Below are positions 12,693 through 24,015 of a DNA stretch of 64,000 nt, one piece after another. A model generated the notes under the pieces. The model did no database searches, was not told the DNA's origin, and was given only the letters and a program-made list of their open reading frames with translations. Source of the DNA: Metallyticus violacea (taxonomy: Eukaryota > Arthropoda > Insecta > Mantodea > Metallyticidae); NCBI GenBank assembly GCA_030762175.1, contig CM060846.1:181041041-181105040 (forward strand), in the 5' to 3' direction. The translations under genes were made by a program, and so were the position numbers. Each line of letters begins with the position of its first letter. Positions within the stretch are counted from its first letter, which is position 1.

Positions 12693-15256
12693 TGGCAACG
12701 TTCTGAATTTAATTGGAGCTCTAGCCATTCATGGTAAAACCAGCCTTAAACCTTTTTGTATTAAACCATTTTGTATCAAACCATTTTATAGTATCAATCA
12801 TCCCCTACCATCTGAGTTATTCCCCCCTGTCACTCTCCAAATTCGGGGACGTGACATATTGTGCAGCTTCCGGCTTTTGAGTTAAATTCTTAAAAAGTTT
12901 GGTACGATCCCGGTCCTCTCACGTTTAGTACATCACTAGCGCGGGTATAGTAGAAGCCCCGATTTCTGCATCTTTTCTATATTACAGATATGGTTCGATC
13001 CCCTACCATCTGGTTTAATCTATCCCAGTGACGACAGATATTTAATTTACATTTTTAATGATTAGTGATTAGTGTGAAATTCAAGACTGCAGCTTGACTG
13101 CAGGTTGTGTAAACTCAGCTCTACAGCTGTAGAAAACTGCTCTTAATGTATCATTTTCATGGATGTGAATCAGGCAGTTAGATTCGATTTATGTTTTGAA
13201 TAACATTTCTGAGAAATTCAGATTTATGTAAGTTGTCACATTAAAGCAATAGTATATTTTCAGTATAGCACTATGAAATTTAGGATATATGTTACTATCC
13301 ACCAAAGCCCAGACATTTTTACACATTACAAGATAGCATTTCGAAGCAATGTTTCTCCTGAAGACTTAAATTTTCTAGTTTCTCTTCATTATGGTTAAAT
13401 TTCAAGGATTTCATTCAAAATCATTAACACCATTAGAAAGAAATGAATATTTTATGCATACTATCGAAATGTGGCAAGAAGTTGGTTAAAAGGAAATAGT
13501 TTGCACAATTTATTCAAGCAGAAAAGGTATTCCTATGTATATGTGGCAATAATATCTGAGTTTCGTTTGAACAGCATTTACTGTATTTGACTGTTCAAGA
13601 TATTGCTATCTTTCCATTTCAGTTGGAGACTTAAGTATTTTAAGCTGGAAGTTATATCCGCCAAGAAAGTGAAACATAGCAGCAGTATGCAGTTTCTCAG
13701 AACATTAATCGGAAAATTATTTAACATATACTCTGATGTCACTTGGAATACTGTAGGGTCTTTCTAGTCAAAATACCGTACTTTTGTGTAAAGAATTATG
13801 CCATGTGTGTTATATCTGGCATGTTTTAAAGGACCTTGTGTAATTAACGATGAGTGGAAGATGATCTTATGTAATTTATACCGCATTACTATTTTGATGA
13901 CCTTTTCAAACTTCAGTATCTCTGCGCATACTATCTTTTTCTAGTGAATAATGCAGTAATATGGAAGAAGTTTTGAAAAAAGTTTCTTCTTTAGCATAAA
14001 GAACAAGAAAACCGCTCTTTGATTCCATAATTTTACATTTTTAAAAGGTTTTGGCATTATTCTTCACAAGTTACGAACATTTCAACAGTAACTTCTTAAC
14101 TAGTAAATTTTTGTTTGGGAAGCAGTTTGTTTAACATTTTCTCAACCGTAAAAATATCAAAATCTATGGTAATAAATATATGCATTTGTGCAGTTATTTA
14201 ACTGAAGAGAAAAATATACCTACTGCTCCAACCAGAATGTAGCCATGAATCCAAAATGACAGAAATATTCTTGATACTTGTGGCAACAGTTTGGCTGAAC
14301 GGCTGAATGTTTTTAATTAAACACATAGGCTCACAGGAATCTTTACATTCATCAAATAAAGATTCAGTCAGTGGCACTGGTCATTGCATCTGTAAACTAA
14401 AAATGTATTTGTTTGCTGATACGCTTCAAATTTAATAAGAAGAAACTGCTAATGCGTTACTAAATTATTGAACGGTCCTTTAAAGTCAGATTGCTGCCAT
14501 GTTAATTTTGTTTTTAGATTTTGAATTTGTATTTTCTTAGTTTATATTTGATACCAGATGTGATATTAAATTCATTATGATTAACAAACAAAAATCTCTG
14601 CATAGCATTTTACATACATACATATGTGTATAAACATCCTAGCTTTGCACCATGAATTCACAGATTTGTCTTTGTACCCAACAAAACAGCAGTAGCCCTG
14701 TCATTCAACATTTCAAATATAGAATTGTATCCATTTAGACACTATAAATTTATCTACATAAAGTGGTAGTGCTAATCAATAACTAGTGTATACTTCTCAC
14801 AGCCTATAAAAATACATTTAGTTAAGTTGGTTAAAGAGAAGAACCTATAAATTCACTATTAGATTACTAACATATTGCTTTTTCTTCTGATCACGACATA
14901 AATCAAGGTGAACTGAGAACTCTGCGACACCGACTCCTCGGAGGCAAACAGCGCATGGTTGGAAAGAGTGATGAAAATTTAAGATTTTTGAAATTGTCAC
15001 AATAATACAAACTGCTCCGTGGAAGCTGGATTGCAGGAGGCGTTGCAGTTCCAAGGAACTAGATCGGTACCAAAAAAAAAAAAAATGTTGGTGCTTTCTC
15101 TAATTAGAAGGAAAGGGTTAAGTATGAAATGATAAATAAAATGAGAAGAATTAAAAATTAAAAAATAAAGAAATGAATTACAATTGTTGGAATGACAGGA
15201 TAAATTGAACAGTTACTTAAAAGTAAAAACATTTTCCTAAACTGTTTTTGAACCGC
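12693..15256. other. AT-rich DNA; short repeat cluster at the start
   Basis: At 12740-12800 AAACCATTTTGTATC-type units of about 17 bp repeat three times, and CCCCTACCATCTG occurs at 12.80 and 13.00 kb. The remainder shows no gene signal. Confidence 0.5.
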
Positions 15257-15532
15257 CAGGGATGGCCGAGGTCGTTAAGGCGCGAACTCCTGAGCGGGAG
15301 GTCTGGGGTTCGAATCACGCCAAGACCGTCCTCCCTGACAGGTTTTTCTTCTTCTTCTTCTTCTTTTTCTTCTTCTTCTTCTTCTTCTTCTTCTTCCAGG
15401 TTTTCCATAGATCTCATAAATGTCAAATGCAGGGGAGGTACCCTAAACTTAGGCCTGAAACATTTATCATCAGTGACCACCGCCTGTGGTGCCTCAGTAG
15501 TAAAAACGGACGTTAAATACCATTCATTCATT
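15257..15532 (+). mobile_element. SINE-A copy, plus strand, with CTT expansion
   Basis: The head is the cleanest in the window: GGATGGCCGAGGTCGTTAAG (A box, like class-II tRNAs for Leu/Ser) and GGTTCGAATC (B box), then ACCGTCCTCCCTGACAGG. A CTT tract follows. The body (AGGGGAGGTACCCTAAACTT) and tail (GGTGCCTCAGTAGTAAAAAC, GGACGTTAAATAC) end in CATTCATTCATT. The two boxes would form an internal RNA polymerase III promoter. It is SINE-derived, not a tRNA gene. Confidence 0.88.
15346..15396. repeat. (CTT)n microsatellite inside SINE-A
   Basis: Almost pure CTT/TTC repeats lie between the tRNA-like head and the body of the SINE, replacing the short T-rich linker seen in other copies. Runs of Glu, Ser or Phe in translations here are artefacts of the repeat. 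Confidence 0.95.
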
Positions 15533-15637
15533 CTAAATTTTTGGCTGCTGTTAAAATTGGTATCCATAATTAAAACTGCATTTGGAAGGTTTTGTTTTTT
15601 TGTTTTTTTTTTTGTGGTTTTTTTTTTTTTTAAGATT

Positions 15638-15680
15638 ACTGTTTAACGTCCGTTTTTACTACTGAGGTACACAGTCGGTC
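15638..15680 (-). repeat. SINE-A tail fragment
   Basis: Only the last ~45 bases of the family (GTTTAACGTCCGTTTTTAC, TACTGAGG) remain, next to T runs. Confidence 0.7.
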
Positions 15681-15922
15681 GAAGGAGCTTATATAACGAA
15701 ATGTATTAATCTCACATACAAGATCGTTGCATTCTGCTATTTTATGGAGAACTGAAACATAATCTGCAGTTTAATGATGAGGGCGCAGAATCGCCTAAAT
15801 GTTACACCAACTGATGATTTTCTGCTTGGCGAAAGTAATATTAACACGTTGTTTTGCAAACTGCGGTTAAGCCTAAAAATGTTCACTCCTTTTGCAGATC
15901 TGAAATAATCGTCATCGTATAC

Positions 15923-15963
<41 letters not shown>
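15923..15963. repeat. (ATC)n microsatellite
   Basis: About 13 uninterrupted ATC units. Confidence 0.95.
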
Positions 15964-15964
<1 letters not shown>

Positions 15965-16473
15965 ACACCATCATAATACACTATTATGGTTCTTTACGTA
16001 CAACATTATTAGGTACATATTGGACAATTGCTTATCTTTCAATGAATTGATTATAGGCGAGGTTTGTATCCTGAGTTAAACTGAATATTGGCTGGAAAAT
16101 ACAGGAAATTTCTATTGTTAAATTACAAGCTGTATTTTAGAGATCTAGTACAGTTAATAACGAATAATATAGTATCCTATAGAACTTTAGAATCTTTTTA
16201 GAAGCAATTTATTCTGAATAACTTTTATTATTTATAAAAGTTAGCTATACTTTAGCTAACCAGAAGTATAATTCCATGTCGTCATCATTCACCATTTGCT
16301 ACTAGAGTTAATATATGTTACTATTGGACATTTTATCGAACACCCTATTTATGATATTACAATTATCTTGTAAGAGATCGAGTTTAAGTTATACTTTTGT
16401 ATAATAAATTGTGATACAGCATACAAAGTACAAGACTTTTTAGTTTTCCACACTCGAAGAGTTTTTTTTTTTT

Positions 16474-16528
16474 TGAGTAGTGTTTAACGCCCGTTTTTAC
16501 TACTGAGGCACCACAGGCGGTGACACTC
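16474..16528 (-). repeat. SINE-A tail fragment
   Basis: Matches the SINE-A end (GTGTTTAACGCCCGTTTTTA, CTGAGGCACCACAGGCGG) and is preceded by a T run. The rest of the element is missing. Confidence 0.72.
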
Positions 16529-17264
16529 GAAGACCCGAATATACTTAATGCCATAAAGACAAGTCGGTGGCGTCAGTGGCTTATGTCCCTTCATACACTT
16601 GGGGGTGATTTTATGGTCTTAGAGAGCCTGCTGCTCTCTAATAATTCTCGTTCAGCTGCCATTTTCAGGTTTTCAGGAAGACAGGCAGACATCACGTTGT
16701 ATCTAGCTTTAGAGGTAACGGTGCAACCTGTGTAGCTAAGAATGCGTGCTCATGGGCGGGCTCTTATGTTCAGTCCATCCGTCTGTCAACCGCCAACAAA
16801 GAGCAACTGTAACGCTAGGTGACCGGGAATAGTATCTCTGAGGGGAAGACGATGAACACAAAAAGATATAAAGGAATAAAGAAAGAGTGAATTGATAGTT
16901 AAAATGTTGTACCCCTTGCAGTAGCATAGAAAAAAAAAACAACAACAACATCCAGGGAATCGAATCTCATTCAAAGGGAAATTTATAAAAATCAAAGATT
17001 TGGTGACCAAAGTGATAAAAGTCATAATGGTTATAAAATCGAGTTGAAAGCATTGGGGTTAATTTTTACGTAATTTGATGATTATAAAACTAAGTCAGTT
17101 CCATTTTAGTTTAATTATATAAGAGCTTATAAGCAACACATTGTTTTGAAAAATAAGCACCAACACATACGTAAGTAGATAAACATTATACCTATGTATA
17201 CCATTAGTACTACTACTTCGGCTTCTAAAAAACTAAATTCTATTAATGTATCTTCTATTTTTTC

Positions 17265-17275
<11 letters not shown>

Positions 17276-17312
<37 letters not shown>

Positions 17313-17313
17313 G

Positions 17314-17345
<32 letters not shown>

Positions 17346-17346
17346 G

Positions 17347-17399
<53 letters not shown>

Positions 17400-17425
17400 T
17401 TACTACTACAACCACTACTACAACC

Positions 17426-17461
<36 letters not shown>

Positions 17462-17472
17462 GCTGCTGCTGC
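17276..17472. repeat. (CTA)n trinucleotide tract, about 200 bp
   Basis: Long CTA/TAC repeat with interruptions TAG, TTA, CAACCA, CCA and a terminal GCT run. Every frame on both strands is open or nearly so, giving poly-Thr, poly-Val, poly-Ser and similar translations that should not be taken as genes. Confidence 0.97.
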
Positions 17473-19324
17473 AAATTCCACGCGCGGCTGCAAGTAGGGA
17501 CATGGAAGATGATAAAAGTCAGTAGCTATGCAATTATCCGAACATATTTTGGGCTTCGCCCTGAGGGGACTGAGCAAAAAGAACATTGCTTCGTATATTC
17601 TGAGTCAGAAATATAAGGTAAGGAATAATGAGCAAGAAATAATTTAGAATTGTCATTGAAAATTCTACAGAAAAATTGTCATGTGCTGTTCAATCATTTT
17701 ATTGCCAGGAATATTTTATAAATGTATTAATACATAAGATAGTGTTCAAGTGTATTTTTTGTAGGAGTTGTTTTGAATGATGACATGTAGGCATTTCACT
17801 TGTTCACCGCGTTCAGTACGTAGTAAGATTATTACTGCACTCATTACAGTAAAGAATAACATTGCTATGGTAATATGACGATATTAATTAATTAATTAAT
17901 TAACTAATTATATAGCATGGATAAACTATATTTAGTATTAAACATTGCGTTTTGTTAATTTTTGTGAAGAAATGGGTGTTTTGGACAAAAACACCGTGTT
18001 ACACATTGCTGTAACATGTCTTTATCATGAGGAGATTTAAACAATTTTTTTGAAATGATGTCAGGAATACTGTTATTTTTACAGACTGCCAGGGGACATA
18101 GTGCTTTGGATTGTTAATATGGATGCTCAATTCCTATGCCACTTCGTGAGTATAACACCTGGAGCTTTGTATATTGACGAGCATAAAAACCAAATTAAAA
18201 AGATAAATATCTCTTAAAATTAAAATAAAATTTGAACCAACAATATTGAATTTCACACTATAAATTGAGTATTGTGATTTCTAATGTTCATGAAGCTTAT
18301 TAATGGAAGGGCTTAATTTTTATATATAATATTTCTTAAATATTTGTATAACGAGCCATATGTTGACACATTATATATTCAATAATAAGAACACTTTTAT
18401 TTGTAATATAGATCAAAACACACTAGGTAATAATAACTACAATAATAAAAATAAAATGTCCGACGGCAGCCTCCAGACGTAGTATCTGGTAACCCCAGAT
18501 GGTTGTGGTGCTCCATAAAAACATTTTGAAATTCAGAAAAGTTATTCATACATTACCCAATGAAAGGATACTGAGATTTGGAGAATGAAACCCCACTTCG
18601 CTTCAATATGGCTTGGAGGAACGACGTGAAGCATTTTCCTTTCGAATTCTATGTTTATCTATGGTATATCAGGCAGCATATGGAAGCACATTAATTGTGC
18701 TTTCTGGTAAAAGTTTTTGCTTTGCATAACTTATGATATTAATAAACAGGCATCATTTAACTTTAGCTATGGCTAGCGATTAGCAATCCCTTACTAAGGA
18801 AACATTAAACAAAAGATATACCGTGTCTTTCAAGCTTTTGTCGCCCGTTTCACGGAAGCCGACGAATCGGCATTCAGAGCGGTAATTCCCGGAGCAACTG
18901 CAATTCGAATGAAAATATGACACATTTTAAAAATCCGCAATTTTTTGGAATCTTTTTAAAAAAAATCATTTGCACATATCACACTATCTTCCCTAATTGA
19001 CTCAATTTAAACTTAAAAGGATGTAGTGTCACTATTTTCCACAAATTGCAGGTAGGCTATTCTGATATTCCGACAACTTTCTATAATTGGATGTTATAAA
19101 CATTAAGTTATTCACGATTAATATACTTTACTTTACTAATTAAGAATGTTTCCTTGCGTTGTCATCATTTTTCGATGCAAAATAATAGGAATTGGAGTTC
19201 AAAACCTAATTCATACATGAAATCCCCTTGCATTGAGAAATCTATGTACGTGCGCAGTAAATGCACTATAATGTATAACTCTATTAATGGAATAATAAAA
19301 AACGCCTCTAAAAGCATCAAATAC
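17473..19324. other. No genes recognised
   Basis: AT-rich with a slightly GC-richer patch at 18.46-18.9 kb that shows no readable family. Confidence 0.5.
17883..17911. repeat. (ATTA)n microsatellite
   Basis: Seven TTAA/ATTA tetramers with one change at the end. Confidence 0.85.
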
Positions 19325-19430
19325 ATAAAAGGCAGAGAAACGCTCCAATATAAAATGTTAACACTGAAGCTAAAACAAAGCTGAACACTAAAAACACACG
19401 ATATTTCGAGCTTGGCTCTTGAACGCGCTA

Positions 19431-19708
19431 TACTGACTGAATAGTGTTTAACGCCCGTTTTTGCTACAGAGGCACCATAGGCGATGGACACTGATGATAC
19501 ATGAGATGAAATGATATATTGGGAAAGGATTTTATTGAAGGAATCGTTCCAGGCCTAAGTTTAGGGTACCTCCCCGGCATTTGCCATTTATGAGGACTGA
19601 GGAAAACCTGGAAAAAACCTCAGCCAGGAAGGACGGTCCTGGCGGTATTCGAACCCAGACCTTCCGCTCACGAGTCCGAGACTAAACGACCTCGGCCACC
19701 CGTGGCGG
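19431..19708 (-). mobile_element. SINE-A copy, full length, with 11-bp target duplication
   Basis: A 278-bp tRNA-derived SINE lies within the Penelope 3' region. It is flanked by TGAACGCGCTA at 19420-19430 and 19709-19719. On the minus strand the head has an A-box-like GTGGCCGAGGTCGTTTAGTC and a B-box GGTTCGAATAC, followed by a body with CAAATGCCGGGGAGGTACCC and a tail ending AAAAACGGGCGTTAAACAC. The paralogous Penelope arm at about 21393-21404 has the uninterrupted site, proving the insertion. Confidence 0.9.
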
Positions 19709-19831
19709 TGAACGCGCTAGAGACAAGACGAACTGATGTGGGCAGTATCTCTCATGGTGAGGCATTGGGGGTTCTAACGTAGTTGGCAGGGCCGCCAACT
19801 GTAACATAGTGAAGTTGCTAGGCAAACCTGG

Positions 19832-19837
<6 letters not shown>

Positions 19838-19864
<27 letters not shown>
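19838..19864. repeat. (GA)n microsatellite in the Penelope arm
   Basis: About 13 GA units, absent from the inverted partner at 21.27 kb, so it expanded after the two arms formed. Confidence 0.9.
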
Positions 19865-21059
19865 CTACATGGTGGGATCCTGGCTTTATGTAAAACTATT
19901 GCTGCCATATCTCGATCTCCCAGCGAAATAGTGGTAGAAATGGAAGGGCGGCATCTATGAGAACAAGAGAAAAGCAGTCGTCGAAGGAAGCTTGGTGGAG
20001 GTTAGAATGCCGCGCTACTGGCAATGGGGAACGCGTTTTGACAGAAAACTTGTGATTGTTCATTTTAATAGAAACCATGGTTGACGTAAGAGCAATATAG
20101 AATGATAAACAAAACTTGTATTTCAGTAAATACACATGTGTAGAGGTACAACTGGAAGATGAGTAAATTTAAACTTTAATTTCAAATTTGGAGTAACAAA
20201 TGAAGAGCATGGGAATATCAATGCACAGGTCTTACATTTAGGGCGATTGCATGGATAGGAACCAGGTGTAAAAAAAAAAATAGGTTTAGGAATAATCAAT
20301 ATTCCTACGAAAGATACTTCTAGGGTTTCGAGTCGACCAGTAACAAAGCCGTGGTAATGCCTTAGAAACGAGGCAGTTAACTGATTTTCAATAAGAATAT
20401 TGAAACTGTCCTTTAAAATAGCCATAAGTCATTCTACACCCCGAAAATATTTCATTATAAAATTCAGTCGGTTATTGTCCGTTGTTTTCGAAATCTTAGG
20501 AATGTACTTATGATGAGAAACCTGAATTTAAGGGGGTAACCCTGCTCAACTAATTTACTAGTTAACTGGTTAATATATCTGTCCAAAGCTTGGTCGTTAT
20601 TACAAATCCGATATCTACGAAGGGACAAAGAAAAGGGAATGGATTTTTTTAATATGTGATGGATGACAACTCTCAAAATATAGGTGCTGCTTTGAAGGCA
20701 GAAATTTTTCTTCCAATTTAGCCATATAGCTGTCCCCTTGATTTGAAGTAAATACTTACCTTCAAACAAAAACACATTATGTGTGAGGACAAAATATACT
20801 TATTGCCAGATAAAGTCGTTAGATGTGATCTGGGCGGAATTGGTTTTATCTAGAAAATAAGCAAGGGCCTCTAGGCCCTTATCATGGGGAATATTGGTAT
20901 ACAGCGGACACATCTATAGTGACTAGTAACGCATCATCATAATTATCCAAATTCACAGACCTTAAAATATCTAAAAATTGAAGAAAAAAAATTAATATAA
21001 CAGGGTCCAGATGAAGCTATAGGTTTAATATAAAAATCCACAAGGGCAGAAATTTTCTC

Positions 21060-21500
21060 AGAATGAACAATCACAGCCTTTCTGTAAAAACGTGTTCCCC
21101 ATTACCATTCGCACAGCATACTAACCTCCATCAAGCTTCCTTCGACAAGTGCTTTTCTCCTGTTCTCATAGATGCTGCCCCTCCATCTTCTACCACTGTT
21201 TCCCTGAGTGATCGAGAGATGGCAGCAATAATTTTACACACAGCCCGGATCCCGCCATGCCTCAATCTCTTTCTCTAATTTGTCCAGGTTGGCCAAGCAA
21301 CTTCGCTATGTAACAGTTGGCGGCTCTGCCAACCACTTTAGAATCCCCAATGCCTCACCAGGAGAGGTACTGCCCACCTCAGTCCGTCTTGTCTCTTAGC
21401 GCGTTCAAGAGCCCAGCTCGAAACATCGGGTGTTTGTAGTGTTCAGTTTTGTTTTATTTAGAGTGTTAACTTCTTATATTGGGACGTTTATGTGTGTATA
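21060..21500 (+). mobile_element. Inverted fragment of the same Penelope-like element (GIY-YIG tail plus 3' end)
   Basis: This stretch is the reverse complement of 19325-20080, minus the SINE there, with ordinary sequence divergence. Its translation from 21063 (MNNHSLSVK...LPFAQHTNLHQASFDKC) is the GIY-YIG C-terminal part of the Penelope protein, and the rest is its 3' untranslated region. The two copies point away from each other with the break at about 21059, an inverted arrangement known for Penelope-like insertions. Confidence 0.8.
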
Positions 21501-22654
21501 TAATCTTTTGACAACAAAATAAATTCATGAAGATACAGTTATGATACACCCGCAACACCATTTGAACAATGGATTGTTATGCATTGCCGATTCGGAGCAT
21601 TTCTGGATGCCAACTTTCTAAAAAGATACCATAAATGTGTGGATCATATGCAGCATCTGCTGTCATGAGGTACTTGCTTATTTTTTTAATTATACTTTTA
21701 AATGCTGGAATTTGAACAAGTTGCGTGTATACCAGATATTACATAAGCTTCGTCGAGAATCGCCCACTTTGACTGCCGACCAGTCAGTGCCTTGAAATGG
21801 ACAACAAAGCATGAAAAACATTCCAACTATCCTAATCCCAAGGGATTCAATTTCTCCATTTAATTTTAGATATTTTTCTTTCAGTTAATTTCTTTTTCTG
21901 TCTTAGATGAGCTCCTAACATTGTAATGCGCTTAAGAATGCCCATTATTCTTTTATAAAGTTTGCTTCTTGCCATTCGCGAACTCATAAGCATACTACAT
22001 ATAAAACCTACAAAATGATTGAAACGCACAATTTATTTCGCATTATTTATTCTTGTTTGTTATTCACCGCCTTACAAGGAGAACGGGTAATAAGCTCCGC
22101 GCTAAGTAGAAAATAGGCTTTTTTTCCCTTTCCCTGGGTGACACATTTTCATAATATCCGTCGTTACAAATTAATTCTGCTGCAATCCTGGATTTTTATG
22201 TTAGCTCTTGTTTGAAAATATCGCGCTTTTTTGCAAATAATCTTGAACTAAACTGTCAAAACTGTCTAAATGGTACAATGCCTATGGCATTAACCACAAT
22301 TCAGGATACAGTTTTAGTACTTTTTCTATCCTTCTGAATTTTAGCTTTTTTAATTTATAAGGCTGTTGGAAATTTGGAATCTCATTTTTCTTTCCTTTCT
22401 TACTTTCCTCTTTTGTTTCTTTCCCCATTTTTTTAACTGCTAAGGACTTAAAGTATAATGAATCAATTCTTAATAAAGTCACCATTATTGCGGTTTTTGT
22501 TACATTAACGCAAGCATTATTCCTTTTTTAAATTCATGATTTTGTTGTTCTTGCAGACTTTAAAATAGAGCGATGTTTACCTTCATTCCTGTAAAATATT
22601 GAAAATCGATTACCTTTAAACCAATATTTTTATAAACTAAACAGCGTATTATCA

Positions 22655-22932
22655 AAATAGATTGCACTAAAACTAAAACATTAACAGATATTGGACTCGT
22701 TACTCACTACACTGAAATAGACGACAAATTTCAAAGGTCAATTGCAGAAATATCGAATTACCGTATAATTGATAGTATAACTTGTCTTAGATTACATTTC
22801 CCTCGAAACCATTGGTCAGAATCCAGATTATATAATTTTTCCAAAGGTGGTTCAAGTAGTAATAGAAACAGCCAAGTGAATTCTGCTTTCAACGCTGTAA
22901 AACGAAAATTCATCAGTAGGCGTTTCACATAG
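22655..22932 (+). other. Unrecognised open stretch without ATG
   Basis: About 90 codons are open to a TAG at about 22930, with balanced composition unlike the AT-rich surroundings (for example TCLRLHFPRNHWSESRLYNF and NSAFNAVKRKFISRRF). No start codon or obvious splice acceptor defines it. It may be a remnant of a mobile-element gene or an exon. No family is assigned. Confidence 0.25.
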
Positions 22933-23724
22933 AGACCTACTACAGCTTGGTTATTTACAAATGCTTCAAGTAAAATAATGATTTATTTTATCTTATTTTT
23001 GACTCATATTTTATAGAAGTATGAGTACAAGAAGATATAAAAAATGTATAATATTATCAACATATCAATAATTTTGCGGATACAAATAAAATGTGTAGTT
23101 TTGACAATACTTTTCTCATCGTGTTACTGTTTCTGTCCAAACAATTGCGTTAATACTTTAAGTTGTATAAGCATAAACACAATGTGGTTTGCAGTAATTT
23201 GATTTTGATAAGCTGTTATCACTTCTATGTAACTATAGGCGAAACGCTTCACAGCATCGCTTGATTGTTGACATTGAACTATGTATGTGGTTTAACATAG
23301 CGTTGAAATAGGCAGAATCAATGTAGAACAGTTTATGCAATAAGATTAAGCAATGATTACAAAATAAAAAGCTAATGGTTTCAATTTCGTAAGGGCATGT
23401 TTTCTTTGTTATTTCTTCTTCTTAACAATTCTAGTAGCATTTTGCATATTATATACGTGTGCATTCTGCCTTAAAAACGTTGAGTCATTAACAATATTTT
23501 AAAACATATTTTTTTGAGTTTCGACATAAAGCTCTACACCCTTTTTTGGCGATTTAACCAAACTCTGTCCAAAATCCGTGATTGAACGAATGTTGTACTA
23601 AGGTGCAAGAACAGAAGTCTGCGAAGGTGTTCTAAGAAATGAAGTTGTTTCCTGTACCAGTGATTATGTTCCTTCGGGAAACTAATATAATTCCTCCTCC
23701 ACTCCTCTTCGGTGCGACATTCCG

Positions 23725-24015
23725 ATATCAGACTTATTTCTGTCCACCGCAACCGCTGCGTCCTCTACCTCCATATGGCGACATCGTTAATACAGGTAGT
23801 ATTGCAGGGAGCCATGTAATCAACATGTCGACCCCCGCAGTTCACCTATCACGCGATTTTGGAGATCGAAGGATGCCACCTCTATATCAGACAGCAATCC
23901 AATTGTTCTCGGACCCCGTTCCGGACCTCCCTAATTTAGAAACTCTCTAAGCTAGCTACGGGGATTGAACCGGGACCTATCGATCACCAGCCAGAAACGC
24001 TAATCCCAAGGCCAA
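23725..24015 (-). mobile_element. SINE-C copy (third tRNA-like SINE family)
   Basis: Shares blocks in the same order with 29825-30118: a GCGACAT block, TAGTATTGCAGG, GCCATGT, TCCGGACCTCCCTAATTTAG and the B-box complement GGGGATTGAACCGGGACC at the right end. The minus-strand head contains GGTTCAATCCCC. A partly open frame over it (about 23639-23950) is not supported as a gene. Confidence 0.62.

Larger units (their letters stand above)
19325..21058 (-). pseudogene. Penelope-like element (RT plus GIY-YIG relic and 3' end)
   Basis: Reading down the minus strand: reverse transcriptase with VTIDVSAVYTNIPHDKGL (20883-20925), LTHNVFLFEGKYLLQIKGTA near 20.7-20.8 kb, the SCHPSH region, and LRRYRICNND...LVEQGYP near 20.6 kb. 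Then comes the Cys-rich linker PGSYPCNRPKCKTCALIFPC near 20.2 kb and a GIY-YIG endonuclease tail with KMNNHKFSVK...LPVARH near 20.0-20.1 kb. This order of RT then Cys linker then GIY-YIG is diagnostic of Penelope-like elements. The copy is 5'-truncated at about 21058, frameshifted, and lacks the RT segment between GTA and SCHPSH that holds the second catalytic motif. Its 3' untranslated part (19325-19895) is split by a SINE-A. Confidence 0.82.

Noticed and set aside
15217..15646. Open frames with long Glu, Ser or Phe runs on both strands
   Set aside because: They are translations of a SINE-A and its CTT tract, not genes.
17233..17586. Poly-Val, poly-Thr and poly-Ser open frames
   Set aside because: Produced by the CTA trinucleotide tract in every frame.
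19478..19505. CTGATGA...GAAA, a hammerhead-like pair of boxes in the SINE-A tail (also near 10.54 kb)
   Set aside because: The bases between the boxes cannot form stem II, and flanking stems I and III are absent.
23639..23950. 103-codon Pro-rich frame
   Set aside because: Lies largely within the SINE-C copy.
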